Positions 1 to 8,123 of a stretch of 64,000 bases of DNA are shown piece after piece. Numbering within the stretch: the first letter of the stretch is position 1; every line of letters starts with the position of its first letter. Position numbers and translations under genes: made by a program. The DNA comes from Thermogemmatispora sp042408735 (GTDB lineage: Bacteria > Chloroflexota > Ktedonobacteria > Ktedonobacterales > Ktedonobacteraceae): contig NZ_JBHOQV010000093.1 in assembly GCF_042408735.1 (NCBI RefSeq), forward strand, positions 1 to 64,000. The letters run 5' to 3'. Below the pieces are notes generated by a model that saw only the letters and a program-made list of their open reading frames with translations, did not search any database and was not told the origin of the DNA.

Positions 1-1
1 C

Positions 2-328
2 TCCTCCTCCGAAAACCTCTCCCTCGGCGTAGGCGCCTACCTCATCCACGTCTGGGATCCTTCCTCCGAACGCCTCCTGCACTGCTGGCGCGCCTTCTTC
101 TCCGACTCCCTGGTCTGGTCTCCTGACGGCTCCCTGCTCGCTTTCAGCGGACCCCAATCCCTCGAGATCCGCTCCGTCCTCACCGGCCAGCTCCTCCTCC
201 AGCTCCCTCTCGCCACTCCCTGTGCCTGGTCTCCCGACGGCTCCCTGCTCGTCTCCTCCTCCGACTTCTCTGTCGATCTCTGGCCTGTCGGTCGATTCCT
301 GGCGGCCTGGCAGGCTTCTCCTACCTGA
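2..328 (+). CDS. WD40-repeat protein, C-terminal part (5' end outside window)
   Basis: The reading frame is open from the first bases and ends at TGA 326-328, leaving 108 visible residues. Two WD40 blades can be seen: a HVWDPSS blade end, then two repeats of the blade-start motif W-SPDGSLL about 40 residues apart, the second ending in VDLWPVG. WD40 propellers are protein-interaction scaffolds and are abundant in large Chloroflexota genomes, often fused to kinases or NACHT ATPases; the N-terminal partner here is outside the window. The codon use is extremely C-rich (ctc, tcc). Partner and function cannot be told. Confidence 0.75.
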   Translation, partial: SSSENLSLGVGAYLIHVWDPSSERLLHCWRAFFSDSLVWSPDGSLLAFSGPQSLEIRSVLTGQLLLQLPLATPCAWSPDGSLLVSSSDFSVDLWPVGRFLAAWQASPT

Positions 329-963
329 TCATCAAGCCTCCTCGCAAGAGAGGAGAGGCTGGTGGAGAGCCTCCCTCCCTGACCTGGATCTCCCTCTCCA
401 CCAGCCCGCGTTCTCCCTTAAACTACTCAAGCTGTACAGGAAGAATGATCATTTCCATGGGACAGCCTCCAGCAGCTGAGCGAGATTCAGTCGAAACAGC
501 TGCCCACCCGGGCCTCGCACCATGCCCCTGAGCATTAACCGGATTAGTTGCCAATCTTACCCCTCAACGAAGCACATAAAAAAGGCCGGAAGCCAGAAAG
601 GCAAAATGCAACCATAAGAGCAGACCTTTAATCGCTCTCCTGGACAGAGAGAAGAGGAGTAATCAGATATAGCAACGGAGATTCAAGCAGAGCGGGTAGC
701 CATTTGTTCTCACTGCCAGAGACAATCCTGCAAGTTGGAGAGACAAGTCAGGAAAAGCACTCCACAGCATCCCACCTGGCAACTATTTCATTTATCGATC
801 TGCTATGCTAAACTCACCAGAAGATAGATCAATGAGAATATTACCAGCAACGTCTAGGGAGGAACTTATTGATCTACCTCAAAGCGACAATGGCAATGGT
901 AGAAGAGCAACACACAGTCTGTCCTGTCCAGATACGGACAGCGCACAACTAGAGGACACATCC
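329..963. other. Intergenic region, lower GC than its surroundings
   Basis: No convincing gene is seen between the WD40 stop and the small ESX-like gene. The stretch from about 530 to 960 is visibly poorer in GC than both flanks. An upstream ATG at 805 is in frame with the next gene, but the 53 residues it would add are polar, look non-conserved and lack a good ribosome binding site, so I prefer the start at 964. The composition break could mark the edge of an acquired module. Confidence 0.4.
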
Positions 964-1272
964 ATGAGCGACCTGATCATCTTTGACCCGGCGAGCCTGC
1001 AGCAGGTCTCGCAGCATATCTCCTCGCAGACAGAGGCTCTCAAGCGGCAGACCCCCAGCCTGCTAGATCAGATCGATGCTGTCAGCCAGCAGCTGCCCCA
1101 GCCGCTCTACGATCAAGCCTTCTGGCAGATCAAGCGCATACAAGCCTTTCTGGACCGCTCAATGGAGATTCGCGATCGCCTGAGCACCTTCCTGCAGTTA
1201 GCTGCCAAGGCGGCCGAGCAGCTTGATCAAGAGATGGCCCAGACCTTCGGAGACCACCCCACCTCCGGCTAA
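964..1272 (+). CDS. Small helical WXG100-sized protein, possible ESX-type partner
   Basis: This 102-residue protein is predicted to be almost entirely helical (LQQVSQHISSQTEALKRQ at the N-terminus, FLQLAAKAAEQLDQEM at the C-terminus). Size and helix-turn-helix hairpin layout match the WXG100/ESX family of type VII-like secretion partners, but there is no clear WxG turn; the central FWQIKR is the nearest tryptophan. It lies 30 bp upstream of a large helical protein with a toxin-like C-terminus, the usual arrangement for a secreted effector and its small partner. The start at 964 has AGAGG about 8 bases upstream. The ESX assignment is inference from size, helicity and context. Confidence 0.5.
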   Translation: MSDLIIFDPASLQQVSQHISSQTEALKRQTPSLLDQIDAVSQQLPQPLYDQAFWQIKRIQAFLDRSMEIRDRLSTFLQLAAKAAEQLDQEMAQTFGDHPTSG

Positions 1273-1302
1273 CCCTGATCAGATCTGCGGAAGGAGTGCA
1301 GG

Positions 1303-2838
1303 ATGAGTCGCATCGAGTTTCAGAATCCGGTCATGCTCTTCGCCGAAGAGCTGGCCCGCCCGCTAGAGGAAGTGGCCCATCACTGGCGCGCACTTGCCAG
1401 CCAGCACGCCGAGGCTAATGACCTTCTTCTTCAACAGAGCCAATCGTTAACAAGTGTTCTGGGCAATCGCGCCTCCGTCGCGTTCGGAGGAACAGTCGTC
1501 AAGCAACACCAGTACACAAAAAACATTACGGACTCAATCAGGCAGTTAGCCGATCTCCACGAGCAAGGCGCACAGCTCGTGCGCGATGCTGCTCACCTGA
1601 CCGACTCCCTCATTGGCCCCTATCTCACCCTGGTAAACCACATCATGGATCGACTCACGCCGGACCTGATCGTCCGCGAAGGGGAGTCACCCATTCACGC
1701 CGTCTGTGAGGATTTGCGCCGAACCGTTCACGAGATAGAGCGGACTGGAGGCCAATTCTTCAGTGATATCTTCCACCTCCACTTCAGCGCTGCCCTCACC
1801 GATGTCCAGCAGGAGGCGTCCGAGCTAGGCCACCTGGTTGGCGACGCACTGGCTGCTCTGGCAGCCGTCGAGCCGGTGCTGGCTCGCTGGGCCGCTCAGA
1901 CCCAGGAAGAGGTTTTTCGCATCTTTAACCAGGGCGACCGGCTCCTCAATAGCATCATCGACCAGGTCTTTGGCATCAGTGACATCATGGGATCGGTGGC
2001 CATTCTCTGTGATCCCAATGCCTTACCCCAGGAGCGAGCGATGGCCATCGGCATGATTGCCCTGACGGCAGTCCTGGATATCACCATGTTCATCCCCGGT
2101 GCCGATATCGGCTCCCTGGCGATGAAGGGGGTCTTCAAACTGGCAGAGAAAACTCTCCTGAAGGACCTGTTGGAGACAGGGGTGAAGGACCTCCTCGAGA
2201 AAGGTCTACAAGAAGGCCTCTCGAAGCTACTAGGCAAGGCAGGCCCGGAGAGCGAGCACCTGCTCGACAGGCTCTTCAGCGGAGCCGAGGGCAAGGAAGC
2301 CACCAGGGTTGAGGAAGAGCTGATCAAAGATGATGCTAATGGTATAATTCACCTTGAGGGCGATGGCCCTCCGGGTAGGGGGAATGGCCTTCCCATCGGA
2401 AATGATGATAACCCCGGCTGGAAGTCCGCCCGGATGAACCCGCAGCAGATTCGCTATACACAGAGCACAATCAGGAGTCGGGGCCCGGGCTATACCGTCA
2501 TGGATAATATCCAGGCAATTCGCCAAGGAACCTTGAATCCAGACGACTTACCTCCCATCCACGTCTTCCAGAAGACTCCAGAGATGAATAACTGGGGTCC
2601 TCTCCGGGGTCCTCATCCCCGCCGCGGTCCCTTCACAGGCAACCCAACTAACCTGGAAGATGGCCAGTGGTATACTCTCGATAATCGTCGTCTCTATACC
2701 TTCAAGGAGGCGAATGTAGAGGAGATCACTGTGCTCGTCCCCGATCTCGATACCAGTGATCAAGCCTTGAAAGACATACACGACCAGCGTTGGAAGTTCA
2801 CCACTCCTAATAGAGGACAATCCGTCGATCTAAGATAA
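1303..2838 (+). CDS. Putative polymorphic toxin: helical N-terminus, ParB/Srx-like C-terminal domain
   Basis: Residues 1-230 of this 511-residue protein are long amphipathic helices like an LXG/WXG targeting region. Residues about 225-300 hold a hydrophobic Ala/Gly-rich pretoxin segment (MAIGMIALTAVLDI, FIPGADIG). A charged linker follows, and then a compact C-terminal domain at about 377-511. That domain starts QIRYTQSTI, contains PPIHVF, and carries DGQWYTLDNRRL (Y457, N461, R462, R463) before an RWKF end. The xNRRL block resembles the GERR/NRR motif of ParB/sulfiredoxin-fold domains, which have been proposed as toxin tips. AAGGAG lies 6 bases before the ATG. The next two genes look like its immunity proteins. 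No type VII secretion motor is in the window. Confidence 0.55.
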   Translation: MSRIEFQNPVMLFAEELARPLEEVAHHWRALASQHAEANDLLLQQSQSLTSVLGNRASVAFGGTVVKQHQYTKNITDSIRQLADLHEQGAQLVRDAAHLTDSLIGPYLTLVNHIMDRLTPDLIVREGESPIHAVCEDLRRTVHEIERTGGQFFSDIFHLHFSAALTDVQQEASELGHLVGDALAALAAVEPVLARWAAQTQEEVFRIFNQGDRLLNSIIDQVFGISDIMGSVAILCDPNALPQERAMAIGMIALTAVLDITMFIPGADIGSLAMKGVFKLAEKTLLKDLLETGVKDLLEKGLQEGLSKLLGKAGPESEHLLDRLFSGAEGKEATRVEEELIKDDANGIIHLEGDGPPGRGNGLPIGNDDNPGWKSARMNPQQIRYTQSTIRSRGPGYTVMDNIQAIRQGTLNPDDLPPIHVFQKTPEMNNWGPLRGPHPRRGPFTGNPTNLEDGQWYTLDNRRLYTFKEANVEEITVLVPDLDTSDQALKDIHDQRWKFTTPNRGQSVDLR

Positions 2839-2884
2839 AACAAGAGGAGTGAAGCCTATCCTGACAGGCATGGGGAGGTACACT

Positions 2885-4066
2885 ATGCTCGTGCTCGCCG
2901 AAAATCTCGTTCCTGTCCCCATCGAACTGGCCTCCTGGCTGGGCCTGCAGCGCTCGCAGGCTCAGGGCTGGCATTACTTAACCTTCGACCCGCCGCTCTA
3001 CGACGCCTGGGATGTGCTCGGTTACCGCACCTTTGACGGCTCTTCCCCTCTTTTCATAGAGTTGCGCCTCTTGCATATCGATCTTGAGTGGCTCCCTTCC
3101 CCGGCGTCACTCTCTACTACCAGTGGCAGCCATCCCTCCTCTTTCCAGGCTGAGCAAGAGGCCGATGGGTATCTACGGCTGAATCCCCCACGCCTGGCTC
3201 TGCTGACTGGCTTTTTGGAGCGACTGCTCGCAGACGGGTCGACAGCCCAGGGTGAAGCCGACCTGACCAGCTTCTCTCCTCTTGGACGCGATGAGCTGCG
3301 CTTCTGGCACTTGCATGCTTCTCTCCTCGCTTATGAGCCCGAGATTCCTGCCTCCGCTGGTCCTCTGACCGCCCGTCCCTACTGGTACCGCTATGACCCT
3401 GAGCCTGGGGTCCGCTCTCGGGAAAGCCTTCCAGAGGGCCAGCGTTTGGTTGCCATACCCTGGTGGTCTCCCAGCGATGCGACTGGCGATCTCGATCATC
3501 TCGTGTTCACGCGCGTCTATCCTGAAGACCTGGGCAAGCCCACTTTCGAGCTAGAAGACTCCTCCCAGGGACGAGGCACGCTCGGCTTCAGCCAGGCAGG
3601 TTTGCGCGCACTCCTCGAGCTGCTCCACGCTCGCCTGGAGCGGCTGGGGCTGGCCAGCCGCCCACCGGCTTTTAGCCCTCTCTCAGAGCCTGCCACAGCC
3701 TCTTTCTCGGGAGATGGTCGGGAGCTTGCCAGCCCTCGCCTGCTGGGAAGCGCTGATCTGACAGCGGCGCTTCGCAGCGGGAGGCTTACTCCTGATGACC
3801 TGTTGCCCATCCGTGTCTTTCGCAAGGTTCCAGAGATGGATGCCTGGGGTCCGCTTTCCCGCGGCGGCTTGCGCGGAGACCCTGCCTATCTCGACAATGG
3901 AGCATGGTATACACTCGACAACCGGCTGCTCGCCGCGCTCAAGCAGGCCGGCATAACCGACACACCTGTCCTGGCCGCTGATCCGAGCGAGCTGGGAGCG
4001 GCCGGCCTCCGCCGGGTGTTCAGAACGCTCAAGTGCGAGCGCTGGAAGTTTGGCCGTCCACAGTAG
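2885..4066 (+). CDS. Immunity-like protein fused to a second copy of the toxin tip domain
   Basis: The start at ATG 2885 is chosen because GGGGAGG lies 6 bases upstream; a GTG at 2849 is in frame but less well placed. Residues 1-260 are clearly paralogous to the whole next protein: both have RSQAQGW, an SPLF(I/V)ELRLLH block, WYRY(D/E)PE, an LPEG block and a GRGTxGFSxAGLR block. Residues about 285-393 are instead homologous to the C-terminus of the preceding toxin candidate: PDDLLPIRVF, then WYTLDNRLL (W341, N346, R347) and ERWKF. The second Arg of NRR is Leu348 here and the RYTQ segment is missing. The gene is thus an immunity-toxin chimera; activity is unknown. Confidence 0.55.
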   Translation: MLVLAENLVPVPIELASWLGLQRSQAQGWHYLTFDPPLYDAWDVLGYRTFDGSSPLFIELRLLHIDLEWLPSPASLSTTSGSHPSSFQAEQEADGYLRLNPPRLALLTGFLERLLADGSTAQGEADLTSFSPLGRDELRFWHLHASLLAYEPEIPASAGPLTARPYWYRYDPEPGVRSRESLPEGQRLVAIPWWSPSDATGDLDHLVFTRVYPEDLGKPTFELEDSSQGRGTLGFSQAGLRALLELLHARLERLGLASRPPAFSPLSEPATASFSGDGRELASPRLLGSADLTAALRSGRLTPDDLLPIRVFRKVPEMDAWGPLSRGGLRGDPAYLDNGAWYTLDNRLLAALKQAGITDTPVLAADPSELGAAGLRRVFRTLKCERWKFGRPQ

Positions 4067-4107
4067 CATTATCAATCAGGGCAGCGCGGCGTGGCCAGGC
4101 TGTAACC

Positions 4108-4135
4108 TGCCGGGGCCGACTTCTCGGTCCCGGCA
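4108..4135 (+). promoter_or_regulatory. Strong RNA hairpin just upstream of the second immunity gene's ribosome binding site
   Basis: A 12-bp stem, TGCCGGGGCCGA against TCGGTCCCGGCA with one G-T pair, closes a CTTC loop. It ends only two bases before the AAAGGAG ribosome binding site of the gene at 4157. No T-tract follows, so it is not a simple terminator; attenuation of read-through or translational control of the last gene is possible. Confidence 0.5.
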
Positions 4136-4156
4136 AGAAAGGAGCATAGTCACAGC

Positions 4157-4906
4157 ATGAACCAGGAAGAACAACTTGATCCCCTTTCCTCCGATGATAT
4201 TGCCTTCTTCAGATTAGACCGCTCGCAGGCCCAGGGCTGGCGCTATCTGATTTTTAGCTCATCCCTTTATCTGGCGCATATAATGGACTGGACGGCTGAT
4301 GTAATCGGCTACCGTCTGCTGGGACCCGCCAGTCCGCTCTTCGTCGAGCTTCGGCTCCTGCATCTTGACGAGGACCTCTTTGACGACGATCCCTCAGATC
4401 CCACATCGCTCTTCCTTCCAGAACAGGAAGGAGCTGGCTATCTCGCGCTTTCTCCTCACCGCCTCATGCTCGTTGTAGACTTCCTGGAAGGTCTTCTGCA
4501 GGAATCCGTCGCTTCACTTCCTTCCGCCCCCCTGTTCCATCCTCTCAGCTCTGAGGATCTCAAAGCCTGGCGGCTTGATCCCCTCTTCTTCCCCAAAGAC
4601 CAAAACGGACAGCCATCACCCCCTATCTGGTATCGCTATGAACCAGAAGAGTCTGTCCGTCCCCTCGAGACCCTCCCCGAAGGGGTGCGCATCGTCCAGC
4701 TGCCTTCCTACGGCCCTGGGAAGACGAGCTACCGCCATGGCTATGGCGACTTTAGCTTGCGCTTCACCCGTGTCTATGAGACAGATCTGCACGATCCCTC
4801 CTTTAAGCTGGCAGATTCTTGTTGGGGCCGGGGAACCCACGGCTTCAGTCGCGCGGGCCTGCGCCAGTTCGTTGGGCTACTCAAAGCCGGCCCGGCCCGC
4901 GCCTGA
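4157..4906 (+). CDS. Immunity-like protein, stand-alone paralogue of the preceding N-terminal domain
   Basis: This 249-residue acidic protein has no signal peptide or membrane segment. It aligns along nearly its whole length with residues 1-260 of the preceding protein (RSQAQGWRYLIF, SPLFVELRLLHLD, WYRYEPEE, LPEGVRIVQLP, GRGTHGFSRAGLR) but lacks the toxin-like tail. A pair of divergent paralogues directly behind a toxin candidate is the classic layout for immunity genes. I do not recognise a named immunity family. AAAGGAG lies 12 bases before the ATG with a strong hairpin directly upstream. The gene ends the module; the 418-bp gap to htpG follows. Confidence 0.55.
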   Translation: MNQEEQLDPLSSDDIAFFRLDRSQAQGWRYLIFSSSLYLAHIMDWTADVIGYRLLGPASPLFVELRLLHLDEDLFDDDPSDPTSLFLPEQEGAGYLALSPHRLMLVVDFLEGLLQESVASLPSAPLFHPLSSEDLKAWRLDPLFFPKDQNGQPSPPIWYRYEPEESVRPLETLPEGVRIVQLPSYGPGKTSYRHGYGDFSLRFTRVYETDLHDPSFKLADSCWGRGTHGFSRAGLRQFVGLLKAGPARA

Positions 4907-5153
4907 GCCGCCATCGCTCTCCCCTGGTCAGACGGAAAGCCTTCAGCTAAAGCAAGGAGCCGGCCAGTGAGAGCTGGCCAGCCAATCCGACTCGTCTCGT
5001 GGCCGGGTCGACCAGTCGCAGCGATCAGGCGCCTTGGCCCACTTTCACCTCTAACAGCGCCACTGCAGCGATCTCCTGCAGGCTTGCCTTGAGGGGCGCC
5101 TTGTCCTGCGAGCAAGCAGGCGAGGCGGAGAGCAGCCTCAGTCCCCTCACCCC

Positions 5154-5220
5154 AGGCACTAACGAAATTCTAACGTTCCTCCCACACTCTTCTAACACAG
5201 CCTATGGCATCATATGTACC
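5154..5220 (+). promoter_or_regulatory. htpG upstream array of CTAAC(G/A) hexamers phased at 11 and 22 bp, with candidate -10
   Basis: CTAACG starts at 5159 and 5170 and CTAACA at 5192, so the steps are 11 and 22 bp, always on the same face of the helix. A TATGTA at 5213 lies 15 bp after the last repeat, and could be the -10 box. The 15-mer ATTCTAACGTTCCTC at 5167-5181 recurs, inverted, upstream of groES at 36991-37005. Direct repeats spaced 11 bp are typical of PhoB/OmpR-type activator sites. No CIRCE operator (TTAGCACTC inverted repeat) is visible here. Confidence 0.6.
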
Positions 5221-5324
5221 GTGGGGAGGTGTACCACCGCAGAGCGAGCGAACCAGGCCACGCACAAGACGACGCGAGAGAGCAAGCATCCCGGGGATCT
5301 GCGTAGCTAACATGGAGGTGTGCC

Positions 5325-7205
5325 ATGCCAGTTGAAACCCATAAGGAAACGCTGGGCTTTCAGGCGGAAGTCAAGCAATTGCTTGACATAATGATCCATT
5401 CGCTCTATAGCAATAAAGAGATTTTTCTACGCGAGCTGATCTCAAACGCATCAGATGCCATTGACCGCCTGCGTTTTGACGCGCTTTCCAATCCTGACCT
5501 CTACGAGCGCGATGCCGACTTCAAGATCCGCGTTTCGTACGACCGTGACGCCCGGACCATTACCGTCAGCGACAACGGCATCGGTATGTCGCGCGAAGAG
5601 GTCGTGCAGAATATCGGCACCATCGCCAAATCGGGCACGCGCGAATTCTTCCAGTCGCTGACCGGCGACCAGCGCAAAGATGCCATGCTCATCGGCCAGT
5701 TCGGCGTTGGCTTCTACTCCTCCTTCGTCGTAGCCGATCGCGTCACCCTGCTGACGCGGCGCGCCGGCCTGCCCGCCGACCAGGGCGTGCGCTGGGAATC
5801 GGACGGCCAGGGATCCTACACCATCGAGACCATCGAGAAGCCGACCCGTGGCACTGAGGTCATCTTGCATCTGCGCGAAGGCGAAGATGAACTTCTCAAC
5901 GGCTACCGACTGCGCTCGATCATCCGTAAATACTCGGACCATATCCAGTTGCCGATCGTCATGAAGGTCGAAGGGAAAGACGAGGAGGAGGTTGTCAACA
6001 AAGCCTCGGCCCTGTGGGCTCGCCCCAAGAGCGAGATCAGCGAGCAGGAGTATAAGGACTTCTACAAATACATCTCGCACGACTTCGCCGATCCACTGGC
6101 CTGGGTCCACAGCCACATGGAAGGCACCCACGAGTATACGCTCCTGCTCTTCATCCCCTCGCAGGCGCCTTTCGATCTGTGGCTGCGCGAGCGTCACCAC
6201 GGCGTCAAGCTCTACGTGCGCCGTGTCTACATTATGGACGATATCGAAAACAAGCTCCTGCCGCGCTACCTGCGCTTCGTACGCGGCATCATCGACTCGG
6301 ATGACCTGCCGCTCAACGTCTCGCGCGAGATGCTGCAGCAGAACCGCCTGATCGACACCATGCGCGCTACGGCCACCAAAAAGATCCTTGGCCTGCTCAG
6401 CGACATGGCCGAGAAGGAGCCGGGCAAATACGCTATCTTCTGGCGCGAGTTCGGGCGCGTCCTCAAGGAGGGCCTGGTCGAAGACAAGGCCAACCGCGAC
6501 CTCATCGCCCGCCTGCTGCGCTTCTCGTCAACCACCAGCGGCCCGGAGCAGAGCGTCTCGCTGGAGACCTACATCTCGCGCAAGAAGGAGGGCCAGGACA
6601 AGATCTACTACCTGCTCGCCGAAAGCTACGAGGCCGCCAAAGACAGCCCATTGCTGGAGATCTTTAAGCAAAAGGGCGTCGAAGTGCTGATCTGGACCGA
6701 TCCCATCGACCACTTCGTGCAGCACGAACTGCAGGAGTACAGTGGCCTGCCCTTCCAGTCGATCGCCCGCGGCGAGGTCGACCTGAGCAAGCTAGAGGAC
6801 AAACAGGAGCAGGAGGAGCGCCAAAAGAGCGCCGATGAGGCGCGCGACCTGCTGGAGCGCTTCAAGAAGGTGCTCAGCGACAGGGTCAAGGACGTGCGCA
6901 CCACCACGCGTCTGACCACCTCGCCCGCTTGCCTGGTGGTCGATGAGGGCGGCATCGACCCGAACTTGAAGCGCCTGCTACAGGCCGCTGGCCAGGCCGT
7001 ACCCGCCGATAAGCCGATCATGGAGATCAATCCGCAGCACCCGATCATCACACGCCTGCGCCACGAGCAGGACGAGGAGCGCTTCGCCGACTGGGCCTGG
7101 GTGCTCTTCGACCAGGCCGTCCTTAGCAGCGGCGACCAGCTAGAGAACCCGATCAGCTTCGTCAATCGCCTCAACAACCTGCTTACGCGCCTCGGCGCAG
7201 AATGA
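5325..7205 (+). CDS. htpG: Molecular chaperone HtpG (Hsp90)
   Basis: The full-length 626-residue bacterial Hsp90 has a GHKL ATPase domain at the N-terminus (E37 and N41 in FLRELISNASD, DNGIGM at 83-88, GQFGVGFYSSF near 127), the middle client domain containing the conserved PLNVSREMLQ, and the C-terminal dimerisation domain. It uses ATP to remodel client proteins in the cytosol, mainly under heat or oxidative stress. GGAGG is placed 6 bases before the ATG. It is transcribed alone; the phased CTAAC(G/A) array about 130-165 bp upstream is shared with the groES promoter region and suggests common stress control. Sequence, length and motifs leave little doubt. Confidence 0.97.
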   Translation: MPVETHKETLGFQAEVKQLLDIMIHSLYSNKEIFLRELISNASDAIDRLRFDALSNPDLYERDADFKIRVSYDRDARTITVSDNGIGMSREEVVQNIGTIAKSGTREFFQSLTGDQRKDAMLIGQFGVGFYSSFVVADRVTLLTRRAGLPADQGVRWESDGQGSYTIETIEKPTRGTEVILHLREGEDELLNGYRLRSIIRKYSDHIQLPIVMKVEGKDEEEVVNKASALWARPKSEISEQEYKDFYKYISHDFADPLAWVHSHMEGTHEYTLLLFIPSQAPFDLWLRERHHGVKLYVRRVYIMDDIENKLLPRYLRFVRGIIDSDDLPLNVSREMLQQNRLIDTMRATATKKILGLLSDMAEKEPGKYAIFWREFGRVLKEGLVEDKANRDLIARLLRFSSTTSGPEQSVSLETYISRKKEGQDKIYYLLAESYEAAKDSPLLEIFKQKGVEVLIWTDPIDHFVQHELQEYSGLPFQSIARGEVDLSKLEDKQEQEERQKSADEARDLLERFKKVLSDRVKDVRTTTRLTTSPACLVVDEGGIDPNLKRLLQAAGQAVPADKPIMEINPQHPIITRLRHEQDEERFADWAWVLFDQAVLSSGDQLENPISFVNRLNNLLTRLGAE

Positions 7206-8123
7206 GGCCACCTTGCCCATCCGCCCCAGCGCCCCGGCGCCCACCATCTCCCAGCCCCGGCCCGCATGGTGGGCGCCCCGCGGCCTGGCCTCACGACTCC
7301 TTCTTGCCCCCTCTCCCTGCACCTCCCCCACAGTTCTGGCGTCGCAGCACGGCCACCCAAGCCCGAGCTGGTGCAGCAGCGCCTCCAGCTCGCTCCAGCA
7401 GAGCCGAAGCCAGCCGTGGGGGTTCAGTCCCGTTGGCATCATCGACGTACAGCTCACGCCCCTTCAGACTCACAGGCACCTTCTGCGCTCTACCGGCCAG
7501 CCGCAGGAGCACCCACCTCCGCTCCGGCCCGACGAGGGCCTTCCTCATCGGAAAAGGTCCCCCATGCCCGGCCTTCCGGCTCCTGCCTGGCCTGGAGCGC
7601 CTGGAAGCTGGTCTTCATGGTCCCCGCCCTCTCGGCGGCCCCGGGCAGCGCGACCCGGCAGGAGACCCCCCCCTTCTGCCGACAGCGCCCCTCAATGCCC
7701 CGAGCAACTCATGCTCGCTCTTGCTCGCCGCGCAGGATCGCACTCGCACTATCGCAGCGCCTGGAACAGAGGGGACAATCTGACGCAGGCCAGGCGCCTG
7801 GCGCCGCCCTCTCAGGGCCGGTATCGTCAGCACGCCATGTTCCCAACGTTAAGCGCCTGCAATAAAGCCCCATCAGCGCAGCGCCTCCGCCCCACTCTCT
7901 TCGGCGCTCCCTACGCACGCAGGCAGGAAGATACGGACCGCCTATCCTGGCCTGGCCATCCGCTGAGCCTCACCCCCTCTTCTCACTGCAGGTCAGAGAG
8001 GCCAGCATCGGCAGTACCGGAACCGTTACACCGCCCGGTTGTATTTACGGACAAGTGATGTTAAACTGAACACTGAACGGAGCCAGAAAACCGCTGAGCT
8101 GGTCAACAAAAGGAAGACATCGC
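7206..8123. other. Long GC-rich intergenic region with promoter of the next gene at its end
   Basis: Several overlapping reading frames stay open here on both strands (for example 7213-8058), as expected for very GC-rich DNA. Their proteins are Pro/Ser/Arg-rich, low in complexity and without family motifs, and none has a good ribosome binding site. A minus-strand stretch around 7300-7548 (SLKGRELYVDDANG) looks slightly more protein-like and could be a gene remnant. The last part holds TTGTAT (8039-8044), 17 bp, TAAACT (8062-8067), a reasonable promoter for the regulator gene at 8124. Confidence 0.45.

Noticed and set aside
5154..5220. CIRCE/HrcA operator before htpG or groES
   Set aside because: No TTAGCACTC-N9-GAGTGCTAA or close variant was found in either upstream region; the repeats there are direct, not inverted.
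4999..5310. 103-codon frame just before htpG
   Set aside because: It runs through the phased repeat array and the likely htpG promoter and has no ribosome site or motif.
7213..8058. 281-codon open frame and several overlapping ones between htpG and the LevR-type gene
   Set aside because: The product is Pro/Ser/Arg-rich with no motif, several other frames over the same DNA are equally open, and no ribosome binding site is present; this is expected in very GC-rich noncoding DNA.
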